Position numbers and translations under genes: made by a program
Shown: positions 10,776-21,389 of the stretch, one piece after another
Numbering within the stretch: position 1 is the stretch's first letter
Layout: the number at the start of each line of letters is the position of its first letter
Assembly: GCA_029204225.1 (NCBI GenBank)
Contig: CM055096.1
Location: 77,626,580-77,690,579 of the forward strand
Length of the DNA stretch: 64,000 nt
DNA from: Diphasiastrum complanatum
Taxonomy: Eukaryota; Streptophyta; Lycopodiopsida; Lycopodiales; Lycopodiaceae
Direction: 5' to 3'
The notes under the pieces: model-generated
What the model was told of the DNA's origin: nothing
What the model saw: only the letters and a program-made list of their open reading frames with translations
Database searches by the model: none

Positions 10776-12369
10776 ACGCATATTGCAGACCAGATCAGCA
10801 AGACCCGACGAACATCACCTACTACCGTTGATGGATACTCAACAGCCACAATCACCACAAGTGCAATCACCTGCTACTACAAGATCCAGGTCCCCATAAC
10901 CAACCGAGATATTCCAACTACTCACATCATCCCCTCGCATTCCAACTACCACCACAGACAACAGATTCAGGGGAGGGAGAAAGGGAGCTACTTGCAACCA
11001 CACAAGGAAAAGATACAATTGTAGTTGATCCCACTCAAGAAGACAAAGATTAAGAAGACAAACGAGTATCCAAAGGGACTCAACCAAGAGGAGCATCCCA
11101 GCCATAAACCTCGGGTTTCGAACATGGGAAAAGATGAAGATCCTTTAGGAGGGGGAAGAACAAGTATTGGAAAATCACTCTTCTCCTTCAACCACACCAT
11201 CCATATTCCCGTCATCCATTTCTCTTGCCACGACATTTGTATCTACTTTCATGTTTGTTATATTATTTACATCATCTATCGCAACTTCCATCATCAGAAT
11301 ACCACCACCACCACCTTACCAAACATCTTTCTGTTATTTCACCATTCATCTCTTTTCAGACCCCGATAGTCTTACCGAGGTAGCTAAAAAATCATTATAA
11401 TGTCTTGCAGAAACCAACTACCACCTACATTGGTTGGTCAATCTAAAAGAAAGCAGGTGAAGCTGCAAGAAAAGATAAAAAAAAAGAAAGAAAAAAAATA
11501 GAATCAAAGAGATCCAGCTGAGAAGGCCAATACAAAAGAAAAGATCGAGAAGCAAGCAAAGATCTTGGCCGAGTGTCAACAAATAACAGATCAAAGGAAA
11601 AGATGAAGACAACAGTGGACCTACAGGATAAAGTGAGCTCCATACCAAGTAATTAGTGATCAAAATTTGACACTACAAAGATTTGAAGTTGCAACTGTGA
11701 TATTGTCAATTCCTTCACCTTCCACCATACCTCTCATCATGTTTCCCTACCTTCATCAACCCATATGTTCCATCTGTTTCTACCATCATTTCGTAACCTC
11801 TTTGAAGACTGATAACCCAAGGTTTGTGTGACCTACCAATTGAAGGTTCTCCACTTTTCGTCGAGACAAGAGTGTCAATGAGGCTGGGACTTCAACTAGA
11901 AGAAGAACTGAGGAAACACCTTGAAGCAGAAGGACGATACAAAGAGTTCCAAGGCAATTCATGATTATTTGGCAAGATTTACGAGAGAATTGTCTGAGAA
12001 ATCCAAAGAAAAGATCCAAAGGCAATTTTTCAGAGGACAATATGTTCAGATGATTGAGAGCTGGTATACATACTAGTGGTTAGGCCTTATTTGGGACCCA
12101 TTCCGTTGGGCATAAGAATGAGATTCATGACATTTGAAGCCATCGAAAAGGAGATAAGCTACAAGACACTCTTGACAAAAAGAAAGCTGAAAAGAACAAG
12201 CAAGAGACTCTTGGTTTCGCAGGGCTATCTTGATAATCTGCTATGACTTTGAAGTGTTGCCGAGAAGTGTGACGATATCAACCAATAAGTTCTTGGTTTT
12301 ACGCAAGCAAATGTTGATCCATGTCTTTCCAAGAATCAAGCGTCAAAGCTAAGGCATTGTAGTGGGAAC
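10776..12369 (+). other. degenerate retroelement sequence
   Basis: No intact frame. A short helical, Glu/Arg/Leu-rich stretch can be read at about 11880-11960, and broken frames continue to 12240. This is probably old element interior between the Gag fragment and the copia integrase tail, but I cannot assign it. Confidence 0.35.
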
Positions 12370-13148
12370 TGCAACACTATACTCAAAGACTCCATTTGAA
12401 GCCTATCATGGATACAAATTGAGTCTGAAGCACCTCCGAGTGTTTGGTTGTCTTTGTTATGTGTAGATTCCTTCTGATCTAAGAAAGAAGGTTGATCCTG
12501 TTAGCTACAGAAGTATCTTCATCGGATACTCGACATCACAGAAAGCTTATTGGATCTACGATGTCGAATTGGGACGAATCACAGTCAGCAGATGAGACAT
12601 TGTCTTTCTCAAAGATAGATTTTAGAACTTCAAGCAAAAGCAGCCAATGCAGGAGTTTGGTCCAACGACTCCAATCACCATCGATAGGCCCCGTCCGACC
12701 TATGACTGTTTTGAGAACAATTGCAGATACCCATGTCACATAGCTAGAAGAGTCATCTTCTCAGCAACCGACTATTGTTCGAAGGTATGCTTGACATCGA
12801 GATGAGCCTGATCATTATGTTTCTCAGACATTCATCAGTTATGATGAACCTGTCTCAATAGAAGAAGCATTGTGGAGCTCAAATGCAGACAACTGGTATA
12901 ACCATGAATGCTGAATATAATTCATTGGTGTCTTGTCAAGCCTCCTCCTGATGCAAAGATTATTGACACTAAGTGGATCTTCAAGTTGAAGCTTAATCCA
13001 GATGGAATGGAAAGCTCGACTGGTCGTCAAAGGATATGAACAAACTTATGGGATTGAATACACTGAGACGTTCAGCCGAGTAGTAAGACTTCATTAAATT
13101 CAATCATTACTTCATATCGTAGTTGCTGAAGATCTGGAATTTCACCAG

Positions 13149-13532
13149 ATGGATGTTCAGACAACATTTCTGAATGGATACATACAAGAAGATATCCCTA
13201 TCTGTCAACCCGAAGGTGACGTCCTTCAAGGCCGTGAACACAAGGTATGCAAGTTGCATAAAGCTCTCTACAGGCTAAAGCAAGCTCCAAGGGCCTGGTT
13301 CGATAGAATCAATCGATTCTTTTTCCAACACAACTTTACTTCAAATTCTGTCAACTCTAATGTTTATCTCAAATACACAGGCCCAAGCTATGTTATAACA
13401 GCTCTACACATTGATGACTCTCTAATTATCATCAATTTGAATCAGTTACTACAAGAGACAAATTCTCTATTGTCAAAGGAATTTGAAATGACCGTTTCAG
13501 GCCTAGTGCAGTTCCTTCTCGAGATCGAGATA
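13149..13532 (+). pseudogene. copia reverse transcriptase fragment
   Basis: The frame opens with MDVQTTFLNGYIQED, the copia motif A region (usual form MDVKTAFLNG). It continues through LHKALYRLKQAPRAW, a hallmark copia block. The catalytic YVDD box is LHIDDSLII here, with the second aspartate pair kept. It ends at a TAG shortly after LLEIEI. RT would copy element RNA into cDNA; flanking frameshifts show it is dead. Confidence 0.8.
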
Positions 13533-13605
13533 TAGAGATAGAGCAAACAGAAGGGTCACGATAATCCAAGAAAGGTATCTAATCAGTGTACTCTACAGGT
13601 ATGGC

Positions 13606-14187
13606 ATGGAAAACTGCAAGTCAACTGACTCGCCTATGTATCCAAGATTCAAATTGTCCAAGGACATGTGCTCTACAGCTGAAGCAGAGAAGAAGGAGAT
13701 GTGCAAATACTCCTATCAGTTAATAGTTGGATCGATCATGTATGCCATGGTGTGCACTCAACCCGATCTTGCCTATATAGTCAGCACACTGTCACAATCT
13801 ATGCCGAATCCCGACCTACCTCACTACAAAGCTCTACTGAGAGCATTGATATACATTCAAGCCACGAAGCACTATGCTATGTGCTATAATGGAAATATAG
13901 AGGATGATCTAACTCTTAAAGCTTATTCTGACTATGACTGGGCTGGAGACGTGGACACATGAAAATTCACTTCTGGTTATCTATGCTTTTTGGCAAGAGG
14001 ACCCATTTCATGGAATAGTCGAAAGCTAAAATGGATTTCTTTGTCTTCCATAGAGTTTGAATATATCGCAGTTATCTCTGTAGTAAAGGAGATCATCTGG
14101 CTCAGAAGATTGTTTCAAGATCTGATGTTTCCTCAAATCAGGCCAACTTCTATTGCGACAATCAGAGCTGCATTGCTCTATCTCTGA
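13606..14187 (+). pseudogene. copia RT tail and RNase H fragment
   Basis: From MENCKSTDSPMYP to the RNase H core, including LKAYSDYDWAGDVD (usually YSDADWAG) and ISLSSIEFEYIAV (usually LSSTEAEYIA). A TGA at 13960 and an altered D..E pattern interrupt it. A further in-frame remnant follows 14187 to about 14340. Confidence 0.75.
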
Positions 14188-14403
14188 ACCCATGAACTCA
14201 CTCTAGAACTAAACACATTGAAGTTCAATTTCATTTTCTTAGAGAGAAAGTTCTGAACAAGGTTGTCAAATTAAGTTACTGTCACATTGATAGTATGTTG
14301 ACTGATATTTTGACTAAACCTTTGACAAGGGAAAATCATGTTGTCATATGCAATCTCATTAAACTTCATTCAATATCCTAAGAGTCTAGATTAAGGGAGG
14401 ATT

Positions 14404-14760
14404 TTGGAGTTAATTTTCCCTCATTCTCACTTGAATTCATCTCCTATACTATGTGAATATTCTCTCTCTACAACAACATGCAACCTTACTTGCACAAGTC
14501 AAACAGTCTGTATATACATCGACTTTGAAGCAGAGCAGGATTGACTTTGACTTACCCAACATCAATGTCATCGACATCAACTCAAGGGCAAACGATTAAC
14601 TCGACTCATCCGACTCCCTCGACGTCCGTCGACTGTCACCACTCAAAAGGAAGCTCTCGCTTTGCTCTATCCAATACAAACTACATCACCATTCACTATG
14701 TAGTAACTGCACTACTTCACGACTATTACCTATACAGTTCACTCTAATGGTACGGTTGTA
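14404..14760 (+). mobile_element. probable 3' LTR of the copia element
   Basis: The region starts immediately after the purine tract and contains no coding sequence. No second copy lies in the window, so both limits are guesses. CGAC-rich words are frequent at 14560-14640. Confidence 0.4.
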
Positions 14761-15129
14761 ATCTTTATGACCACCTTGGATGACCTTGAAAATATTCAAA
14801 AAATACTTTCGTTTCCATGTTTTCAAATACATAGAAAATGTTTGGGGTAGGCTAATGAACTCTAGTTGCTACACAATCTCAATCACTTGTGGGTATATAA
14901 TGTTCTCTAGATGTATCCAAAACGTTTCAATGTCTATCGATACACGAAATACATTCTTATCTCGCGACATCATGACAACGTTTCGTGCATGTTTTGAAGG
15001 ATTGATCATAAATTTCAATATGTTTGTCTTTCTAGCAGCACTAATCTACACTTTGATATAGAAAGTGTAAGTTAGAAATTAATCAAAACAATTTACTTTT
15101 TGATTAAATGCATTGGAATGGACTTTACT
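14761..15129. other. no recognisable content
   Basis: AT-rich sequence between the copia remnant and the unidentified gene fragments; nothing supportable is seen. Confidence 0.4.
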
Positions 15130-15260
15130 TACCTTGACAATGGATACTAAGAGTAGCTTCTCCTCTGAAGCCATATGAAGCTTGGGCTTGTCCCATGGAA
15201 TAGGCATCACCAATCGAAAAAAGTCATCACCATTCACAGGATTAGAGCTAAGCACTTTAC

Positions 15261-15362
15261 CTTGAAATGGCATTTTGTTTCCTTCATAACATGTCCCCTT
15301 GCTTCTTCTCCTAATTTTGATGACTCGAATTGATAATCCTTTGTCCTCTCTTCAAACTCATC
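15261..15362 (-). pseudogene. exon-like block E of the unidentified gene
   Basis: Exactly 34 codons between a TGTAG acceptor and a GTAAAG donor, phase 0 on both sides. Highly charged helix (DEFEERTKDYQFESSKLGEE...). The sequence downstream stays open in another frame to a strong GTAAGT at 15132, so the true exon limits are uncertain. Confidence 0.4.
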
Positions 15363-15429
15363 CTACATATGAGTTTAAATTTATCCATAAAAAGTCTTCA
15401 AAATTTCTATGGTGCTAATTATCATGTAC

Positions 15430-15652
15430 CATAAAATACTGTCGAACCTTAAAGACGATCTGGCTTAGGAGTGTCAAAGAGCAATCCTACCATGTTTTCC
15501 AAGCTCCTTCTCTCTTGGTCTCCATTTCTAGCTATTTGCTCATCCAAATCAAATCCTCACGAGGAATGTGTTTCAAAAGAGCAGCTTTATCAAAACTGTC
15601 TGATCTGAAATATTCTATCAGATAGATTGGGCTTGACATATGCCTCTTTAGT
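15430..15652 (-). pseudogene. exon-like block D of the unidentified gene
   Basis: After a TTGTTGCAG acceptor-like site, one frame reads SSPIYLIEYFRSDSFDKAAL and on to a TAG after WMSK. Further broken coding follows. The stop and frame shift argue for decay. Confidence 0.35.
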
Positions 15653-16054
15653 CTGCAACAATAAATTTGAGATCACGAGAGTGACTCTAAAAATCTATAA
15701 TATAGCTCTAATATAATTCATAATAATTTCATATTGCATATAGATAAATTCACTTACTATTTCATAGAATTAAAAGTACCATTGTATTAATAAATCCATA
15801 GTTGCACTTAGACATGAACTAGATCTTTTAGAGGTGTTCGTATACTACAATATATTAATAGGAGACAAAATATGTAATAAAACTTTATATATGGGTGTTG
15901 AGCATATCACAATTAACATAGAAGCCCTTGTGACAAAGGAATGGAACATATGCTTACCGTGACAACCATGGTTGTGACCAAATTAATTATAATCATGACA
16001 ATAGGAGCTTGTGACTCCACAGTCACTATGAAAGATATAACAATTAATCAACAA

Positions 16055-16170
16055 GCCTAGAATACAAAATATAGGGAGATAATATCAATAGTATACTAGC
16101 TTCTTAGATACTGCCTAGAATACAAAATATAGGGAGATAATATCAATAGTATACTAGCTTCTTAGATACT
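16055..16170 (+). repeat. near-perfect 58-bp tandem duplication
   Basis: The unit beginning GCCTAGAATACAAAATATAG at 16055 is repeated at 16113, with at most one or two differences. It lies between blocks C and D of the unidentified gene. Confidence 0.9.
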
Positions 16171-16509
16171 ACCTCGGTAGAAACCTTCTATGCTTTCATC
16201 ATTACTTGCACGTACAATGGTTAATGTAATTTCATACCATACAACTATTCACATAATGGTTCACACCATTTTATTTGATTAAAAAACTTTGTATTCAAAG
16301 GAAAAAATACACAAGTACCCGATTATTCTAGTCGAGGCCAGTAACAACTCTCTCTCATCTTGCTTCTCAAAGTTGATAAAGGTGGCAGCCACACAAATGT
16401 GCCAATATTTCATGTTTTGAAAAGCTATATTCATTAGAAAAGAAAGAAAGACTCAAATGAGTGCAACTCAAAAAAAAAAAAAAACAATCCTCATCAAACA
16501 TACTCATGA

Positions 16510-16776
16510 AACAAATATTAAGAAAAAATAAAATAAGTCGTGCCTTCTTTGATCTTGGACATGAATGTTCTCAATCTGTTGTTCCCATCCCAAACAAAAA
16601 GCATTTTGTTGCTCAAATGGGACCACTCCGGGCTTCTTGCAAGGTCGGCCTCAAACTCCTCATTTACGACATACCACATGGGGACCCAATTTGAAGTGAT
16701 TGGAGGAGTTACTTCAATTTCATTGCCATCCATGTTGGTGCATAATTGATGCTGGTTGGGACTTTTAGTCTTGTCA
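16510..16776 (-). pseudogene. exon-like block C with WDGNNRL motif
   Basis: About 80 residues with strong coding character: WVPMWYVVNEEFEADL, then LFVWDGNNRLRTFM. The D-G-N-(N/H)-R pattern preceded by hydrophobic residues resembles the nucleotide-binding DGxHR segment of ParB-like domains. Histidine is replaced by asparagine here. The block ends at AAAGAAG followed by GCACGA, a non-canonical GC donor or a mutated one. Confidence 0.4.
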
Positions 16777-17001
16777 GAATTGATTGACATAGATTTATTT
16801 GTATCAATTTTTCATTTCTCTTGTGGGACTTTTTCCCTATACATATCATGTACAAAATACATTGGCAAATCAAAATAATGAAAATAATCTCTCAAATACA
16901 GTACAAACTCCATAAAACATAATGTCTCACAAATATGTGATACTAAATGATTCAAAAAAAAGAAGAGCAAAAGTAATTTAAAGAGGACAAAAGGTCATTA
17001 C

Positions 17002-17194
17002 CTTTTGTTGGCGTCTCTTGGATGAAAACATCCACAGACTCATATATGTTATCATGAAGTTGAGCATGGCCTTGCAAAGGTGGGTCATCATCTTGTGCGA
17101 TAGACTCTTGAGTAGGTCTAACAACCTCAAGAAATGGTTTAGTATCTGGTTGTTCAAACAATGGCTCCATGTATATAGGAGAAACAAGTGCTAC
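17002..17194 (-). pseudogene. exon-like block B of the unidentified gene
   Basis: Open from just after an AATAG acceptor-like site to QETPTK before GTAAT. Acidic and proline-containing, as for a linker between domains. It contains no stop. Confidence 0.4.
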
Positions 17195-17230
17195 TATTGG
17201 GGCAAAAATTAAAACAGATTGTTGGCTATC

Positions 17231-17334
17231 ACAACTATCTCTTCTACAATTAGATCTTTAATTATATCTAGATAACTTTGAAACAACTATCTCTTCTACA
17301 ATTAGATCTTTAATTATATCTAGATAACTTTGAA
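17231..17334 (+). repeat. perfect 52-bp tandem duplication
   Basis: The unit beginning ACAACTATCTCTTCTACAAT at 17231 is repeated base for base at 17283. The identity suggests a recent event. Confidence 0.9.
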
Positions 17335-17543
17335 AATGAAGACGATGCCATTGATAGACAAACTAAATTGATAGGATAATTTTACTAAGTTGAATTAGCA
17401 ATACAACACCTCTATTACCAACAAAGCTTAAAACTCAAGAACAAAACACAATAGAAAACATGTTCCTTGTGACAATGCACTAAGAACCAAGCACTCTAGC
17501 TGGAGAAAGTAGTTTGTATCTTTGAAATAAGGTAGGTCGGTAC

Positions 17544-17700
17544 CTTTTCCAACAAGTTGTCTTAGACGCTCAATGGACTTTCCAAACCGGTCACTTTTCC
17601 AAATTTGTAACGAATCCTTCAATTCCAACGGACCTCGTCAGACACACTCCCTCAAGTGCCAAATTTTTTCAGGTGGCCAATGTAGTGCTAGACATGCATA
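17544..17700 (-). pseudogene. exon-like block A of the unidentified gene
   Basis: Reads a Trp/Leu-rich helical segment ending in SIERLRQLVGKG before a GTACCG donor-like border. A TGA interrupts it around 17633. It is the most upstream block I can see. Confidence 0.35.
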
Positions 17701-18377
17701 AAGTTTTGCTTTCAAGGCTTTCATACACCCATGCATCACTTGTCTTTGTTTAGCTACTATGAATGAGCTACAAGAATCTAATTAAGCGTGTTATGTAGCA
17801 GATAATAGCATTATCATGGCTGAAAGTGCCTTCATGTCTGCACATGAGATTTGTGTGCCTAATGTCTGATGTCTAACTGGTTGCTTCTGATGTGGTGTAG
17901 TATGATGGTAGTAAAACAACCATTCGATGTGTGTATTTCATGTTTTGTAAAGAAATACTATCTCAAACTTGCTGTCTAACAACGACTAAACAGGAGCCTG
18001 CAAAACTTTAAGTTTGATCATTTGATTTGGAGTTACAGGTGAAAATAGCACAAGGACGGTGAAGAAATTGGGTGATGGAGGGGAATGCACGGGAGGGAGA
18101 GAGATAGTGTTTGATAGCTCCCTATCTAACCAAAATACAGAACACTAGCCATGTACCTAGTAGACCCGGATGTACCTAACCACTAATCGATGCACTTGAG
18201 GGCATTGCCAATAGACCCAATGGCGAGTATCCAGCATCTTTGAATTGTCGAGAAGGTTAGTCCAAGGCTATAGAGTAGAACAAAACCGTATGTTGCCAAA
18301 AATATCTGGTTAACAAAAAAATTGCTATCTGCGAGTCAGGTTATAAATAACCTTTTCTATAACCTACTGGTTATAAC
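17701..18377. other. no recognisable gene
   Basis: Intergenic sequence up to the hAT insertion; no coding block, repeat pair or element end seen. Confidence 0.4.
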
Positions 18378-18385
18378 GAGCTCAC
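18378..18385. repeat. 8-bp target-site duplication, left
   Basis: GAGCTCAC, identical to 20150-20157. Confidence 0.9.
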
Positions 18386-20149
18386 CAGTGTTGGGTGGGT
18401 ATCACTATTTTAAATACCAGCCCGGTCATGGTATTGAAGTACTTCGCATTTTCTAATATCAGGCGGATCTATGGTATTAAAGAAAATAAGTTTTAGAGTA
18501 CCAGTCGGGTATGAACATAGACAAAATTTACAAACTTCAAACTGGTATTTCAAAGGTAATACCAGCCGGTCATAAACCTGGGTATAGATAATTAGAATTT
18601 TATTGTTAGAACTTATAATTACAAGTTACAAGCCCTGTTCTTGTCTAAAAAAAAAGTCAGTTAATGGATTTTTGCTGATTCATTTTGATTATTATTTGTG
18701 AGCTCGACTTAATTAATTTATTAAGTGCACTTAATTCAGCCCATATTAAAGAAATTTAGACCATTGCTTGAATCAATTGAAAATCAAACAATGCAAGAAC
18801 AAGTTGAAGGCAGTAGATGCAGACATGTAGAATGCAGACCTATGAAAACAACATTCACCATCTTCTGCAACTGAGTCTGTTTTCTTCATTCTCAGTGTAT
18901 CATTGTCTAACTCCTGAAGCACTATATTATCTTTCTTGTGAAGCCTCAAATGAAGTCCAATGCGAGCATTCACAGTCGGTTTGAGCAAGTCTTGATCTAT
19001 TTTTGAGAGAGAATCTGGGCCAACGCCTCTTTTTGTTAGGCTGTAGATTACTGCCACATAAAACCTTGCAGCTTGAAGACACAATTGCGTTTTACCGTCC
19101 TTGTTCGGCTGCTATAATGTGCCACGATGCAACCCCCTCCTTTTGTTGGAAAAAATTGTTCTTGCGGCTGCACTGGAGGATCTTCTTCGCTTATAAGTTG
19201 TCCCGATCGGGGACAACGAAGAAGTTGTCTCCGACCAGACCAGTAGTCTCTATAACCGCTGCTAAATTTCAACAATCAGCTGCCTCTTGTAGAAAAGTTT
19301 TTGTGCTAATATGCGAGATGCCACCTATAACCCACACATGATAAAAATATACAATTTGTTAAATCTGTTTTCTAGCACATTGCAGCAATGATGACTACTC
19401 TCTTAGCGCGTTGTAAACAATGACAAGAATATTAAAAGTTCAAAGTTCAAAGCTTCTGTCCCAATTTCCAAACTACTGGTATAGAAGATACGGTGATATG
19501 CAGATACATGGCAGGATAGAAGACGCAAGACAATCCAGAGTGCACAGTGCACACTGAAAAAACAAAAAAACAGATTTCCTTGGTTGTCACATTGTCACTA
19601 GGCGTTTGGAGTTTGGAATTTGGAAGCACCAACCACCAGACTCTAGAGAATGGAGAATGGAGAATGGAGCATCAGCCACCAACGAGCAATGAGGCGCCTC
19701 CAACGAGCAAAGGAAACATGATCGATGGAGCCTGGAGGAAAACGAGACTGGATGGCGGAGAGAGAGGATCGATGGGGGAAAACCAAAGTGAGAAACATGG
19801 AGTAGGGAATAGCGAACGAGGGTAATCTTTAATGAGAGAGAGATGGAGGGTGTAAATATGGGTACTAATGGCATTTAATGGCTATTTCAAGGCTTGTAAT
19901 AAAAATATATTTTTCAGGATATGATACCCGAGCATAGGGTGGTACTGTCATTTTTGCTCTGGTCGGGGTATATCCCGAGTATATGGGATTTTTATACCAT
20001 ACTGGTCGGGTTTTGACTATGGTATCCCTGATCTAATACTAGGGGCATCCTGTTAATTGGCCGATATCTCATTTTTATATTCTACGCTGGTAGGAGTTAT
20101 GATACCCAGGTTAATACGAGCCATAGCCCCATATATCCACCCAACACTG
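18386..20149. mobile_element. non-autonomous hAT-superfamily transposon, 1764 bp
   Basis: The left end is CAGTGTTGGGTGGGTATC. The right end, read inward on the minus strand, is CAGTGTTGGGTGGATATA. The first 13 bases are a perfect terminal inverted repeat, and an exact 8-bp duplication GAGCTCAC flanks both ends. CA(G)-starting ends with 8-bp target duplications are diagnostic of hAT transposons. Near both ends short words such as GGTAT, CCGGTC and CGGGTAT recur in both orientations, as expected for subterminal transposase-binding repeats. No transposase or HATC dimerisation domain is seen inside; the open frames at 18773-19340 are unassigned and could be captured or random sequence. It lies about 1.1 kb upstream of the MYB3R start codon. 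Confidence 0.9.
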
Positions 20150-20157
20150 GAGCTCAC
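20150..20157. repeat. 8-bp target-site duplication, right
   Basis: GAGCTCAC, identical to 18378-18385. Removing one copy plus the element restores a continuous ...TTATAAC-GAGCTCAC-CAACATACC site. Confidence 0.9.
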
Positions 20158-21267
20158 CAACATACCGTCTCAACATTGCTAATCCCAATGATGTTTAAAC
20201 GTTGTTTAAGTTGTTTAACCATTGATTTGTTTATAGCCATGATGAGCTTTGAAAGTTTGAGCATGACTTGTGAGTCAGGAGCTGACCCTAAATTTCAAAG
20301 TACACTCTAGACTATGGGCCTTCTCTTTCCTATGGTTTTTGTAGCATCTATCCGTTGGCCTTCCTTTCGACCACTATTTGGCCTATTCTTCAAATTTCGA
20401 ATGTTATGTGGGGTTGGAGTCATTCCGTCATACAGACGGGCCATGCCTTTCATTGCTCTGCTCTGGCCTTCAGCGCATCGATTGCTCTGTTTTCAGTTTC
20501 TTCAGCCCTTTCGTTGTTGGCTTTTGCGCTTGGCTATGAGCACTTTCGCCTCCTCCTTTGCGGCTTCTTCTCGTCGCGATCCTCTGCAGATCCTTCTCCA
20601 TCCGCATCTCTCTCCGATTCTGCAACTGCTTCTGTGCATAGACATGCTTTCTGCGCTTCTTTTGACCTACTTTTTGTATATATCATAGCATGATCTTGCT
20701 TCATTATTAGCCTGAAGCAAAACAGCACCCCCTTGTTTGTTGCTGCTACTTTGCCATGCTTTGCTGCCTCCTTACTTTTCTTATACTCTGCATCTCAGAA
20801 GATTTATCAGTGCATAGGCATGTCTTCCATTCGCACCATATGTCGGCTTCTGCATAGATGTTTGAACTTCTCTTTTCTGGATTTAACTTGAGAGTGTGGG
20901 CGTCAGGGAATAGATCAAGAAGAATGATTCACTATCATGCATTGTTGCACTTATTTTTCAATTTGCGTCTTATTTATTAATCTGGATTCAGATCCGAGGC
21001 TGAAAGATTTTAAGGGGGCAGTCACCTGCTCTTTCTGTTTATGTTCCAGAATTCTTTGTCTTGCTTTCTTATCAGGGTTGTCAATTTGGAATCTCCGATT
21101 TTGAAACACAGAATTTACATCTTAAAGTTGACAAGGTTTAACAAACGCTCAATATACTCTCTTGATGGTGGCCACTGATCGAAAGCGGAGGTCCTCAGGA
21201 TTGGCGTGTGCAAAAAATGAGAAAAACGACATTACATCCAAAGTAGTCAGCAGGAGATATAAAAGGT
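20158..21267 (+). promoter_or_regulatory. MYB3R upstream region and probable 5' leader
   Basis: The stretch at 20314-20700 is pyrimidine-rich and less AT-rich than its surroundings, as often seen around plant transcription starts and 5' leaders. An AACGG core, the centre of the mitosis-specific activator (MSA) element bound by MYB3R proteins, is present on the minus strand at 20352-20356, but its flanks fit the consensus poorly. A 60-codon upstream frame starting with ATG at 21165 runs out of frame across the MYB3R start. No transcription start can be set from sequence alone. Confidence 0.4.
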
Positions 21268-21389
21268 ATGGCGAGCAACAAAGTGAAGGGCAACAGCAGC
21301 ACGACCGAGGAGATTCCACATTCATCTATATGCTCTTCTGGTCCTGACACGGAGGATGATGCCACCAATCAGCTGCCTCCTGTTCAGGG
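21268..21389 (+). CDS. MYB3R: MYB3R exon 1
   Basis: Codes residues 1-40 and two bases of codon 41; Ser/Thr/Asp-rich N-terminus (MASNKVKGNSSTTEE). Donor GTGAGT at 21390. Confidence 0.75.

Larger units (their letters stand above)
12370..14402 (+). mobile_element. Ty1/copia element, decayed pol
   Basis: The + strand carries, in copia order, an integrase tail (TPFEAYHGYKLS... HLRVFGC, about 12388-12456), a linker, reverse transcriptase (about 12950-13560) and RNase H (to about 14300). The C-terminal LTKPL motif follows near 14315. A purine-rich tract at 14392-14402 precedes the presumed 3' LTR. Many stops and frameshifts make it inactive. Confidence 0.8.
15130..17700 (-). pseudogene. unidentified multi-exon gene, probably decayed
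   Basis: Several minus-strand coding blocks have protein-like composition, splice-like borders and no transposon signature: about 17700-17544, 17194-17002, about 16776-16510, about 15652-15430, 15362-15261 and possibly to 15133. Donors GTACC, GTAAT, GTAAAG and GTAAGT and a TGTAG acceptor can be seen. The block at 17700 has an in-frame TGA, and the 15652 block a TAG, so the locus looks like a pseudogene or a poorly resolved gene. I do not recognise the family. One block carries WDGNNRL, which resembles the DGxHR motif of ParB/sulfiredoxin-fold proteins; this is a weak resemblance only. Confidence 0.4.

Noticed and set aside
20314..20728. Overlapping open frames on both strands (up to 124 codons) in the MYB3R upstream region
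   Set aside because: Composition follows from a pyrimidine-rich, repeat-free leader. The minus-strand reading is lysine/arginine-rich but shifts frame and matches no family I can name.
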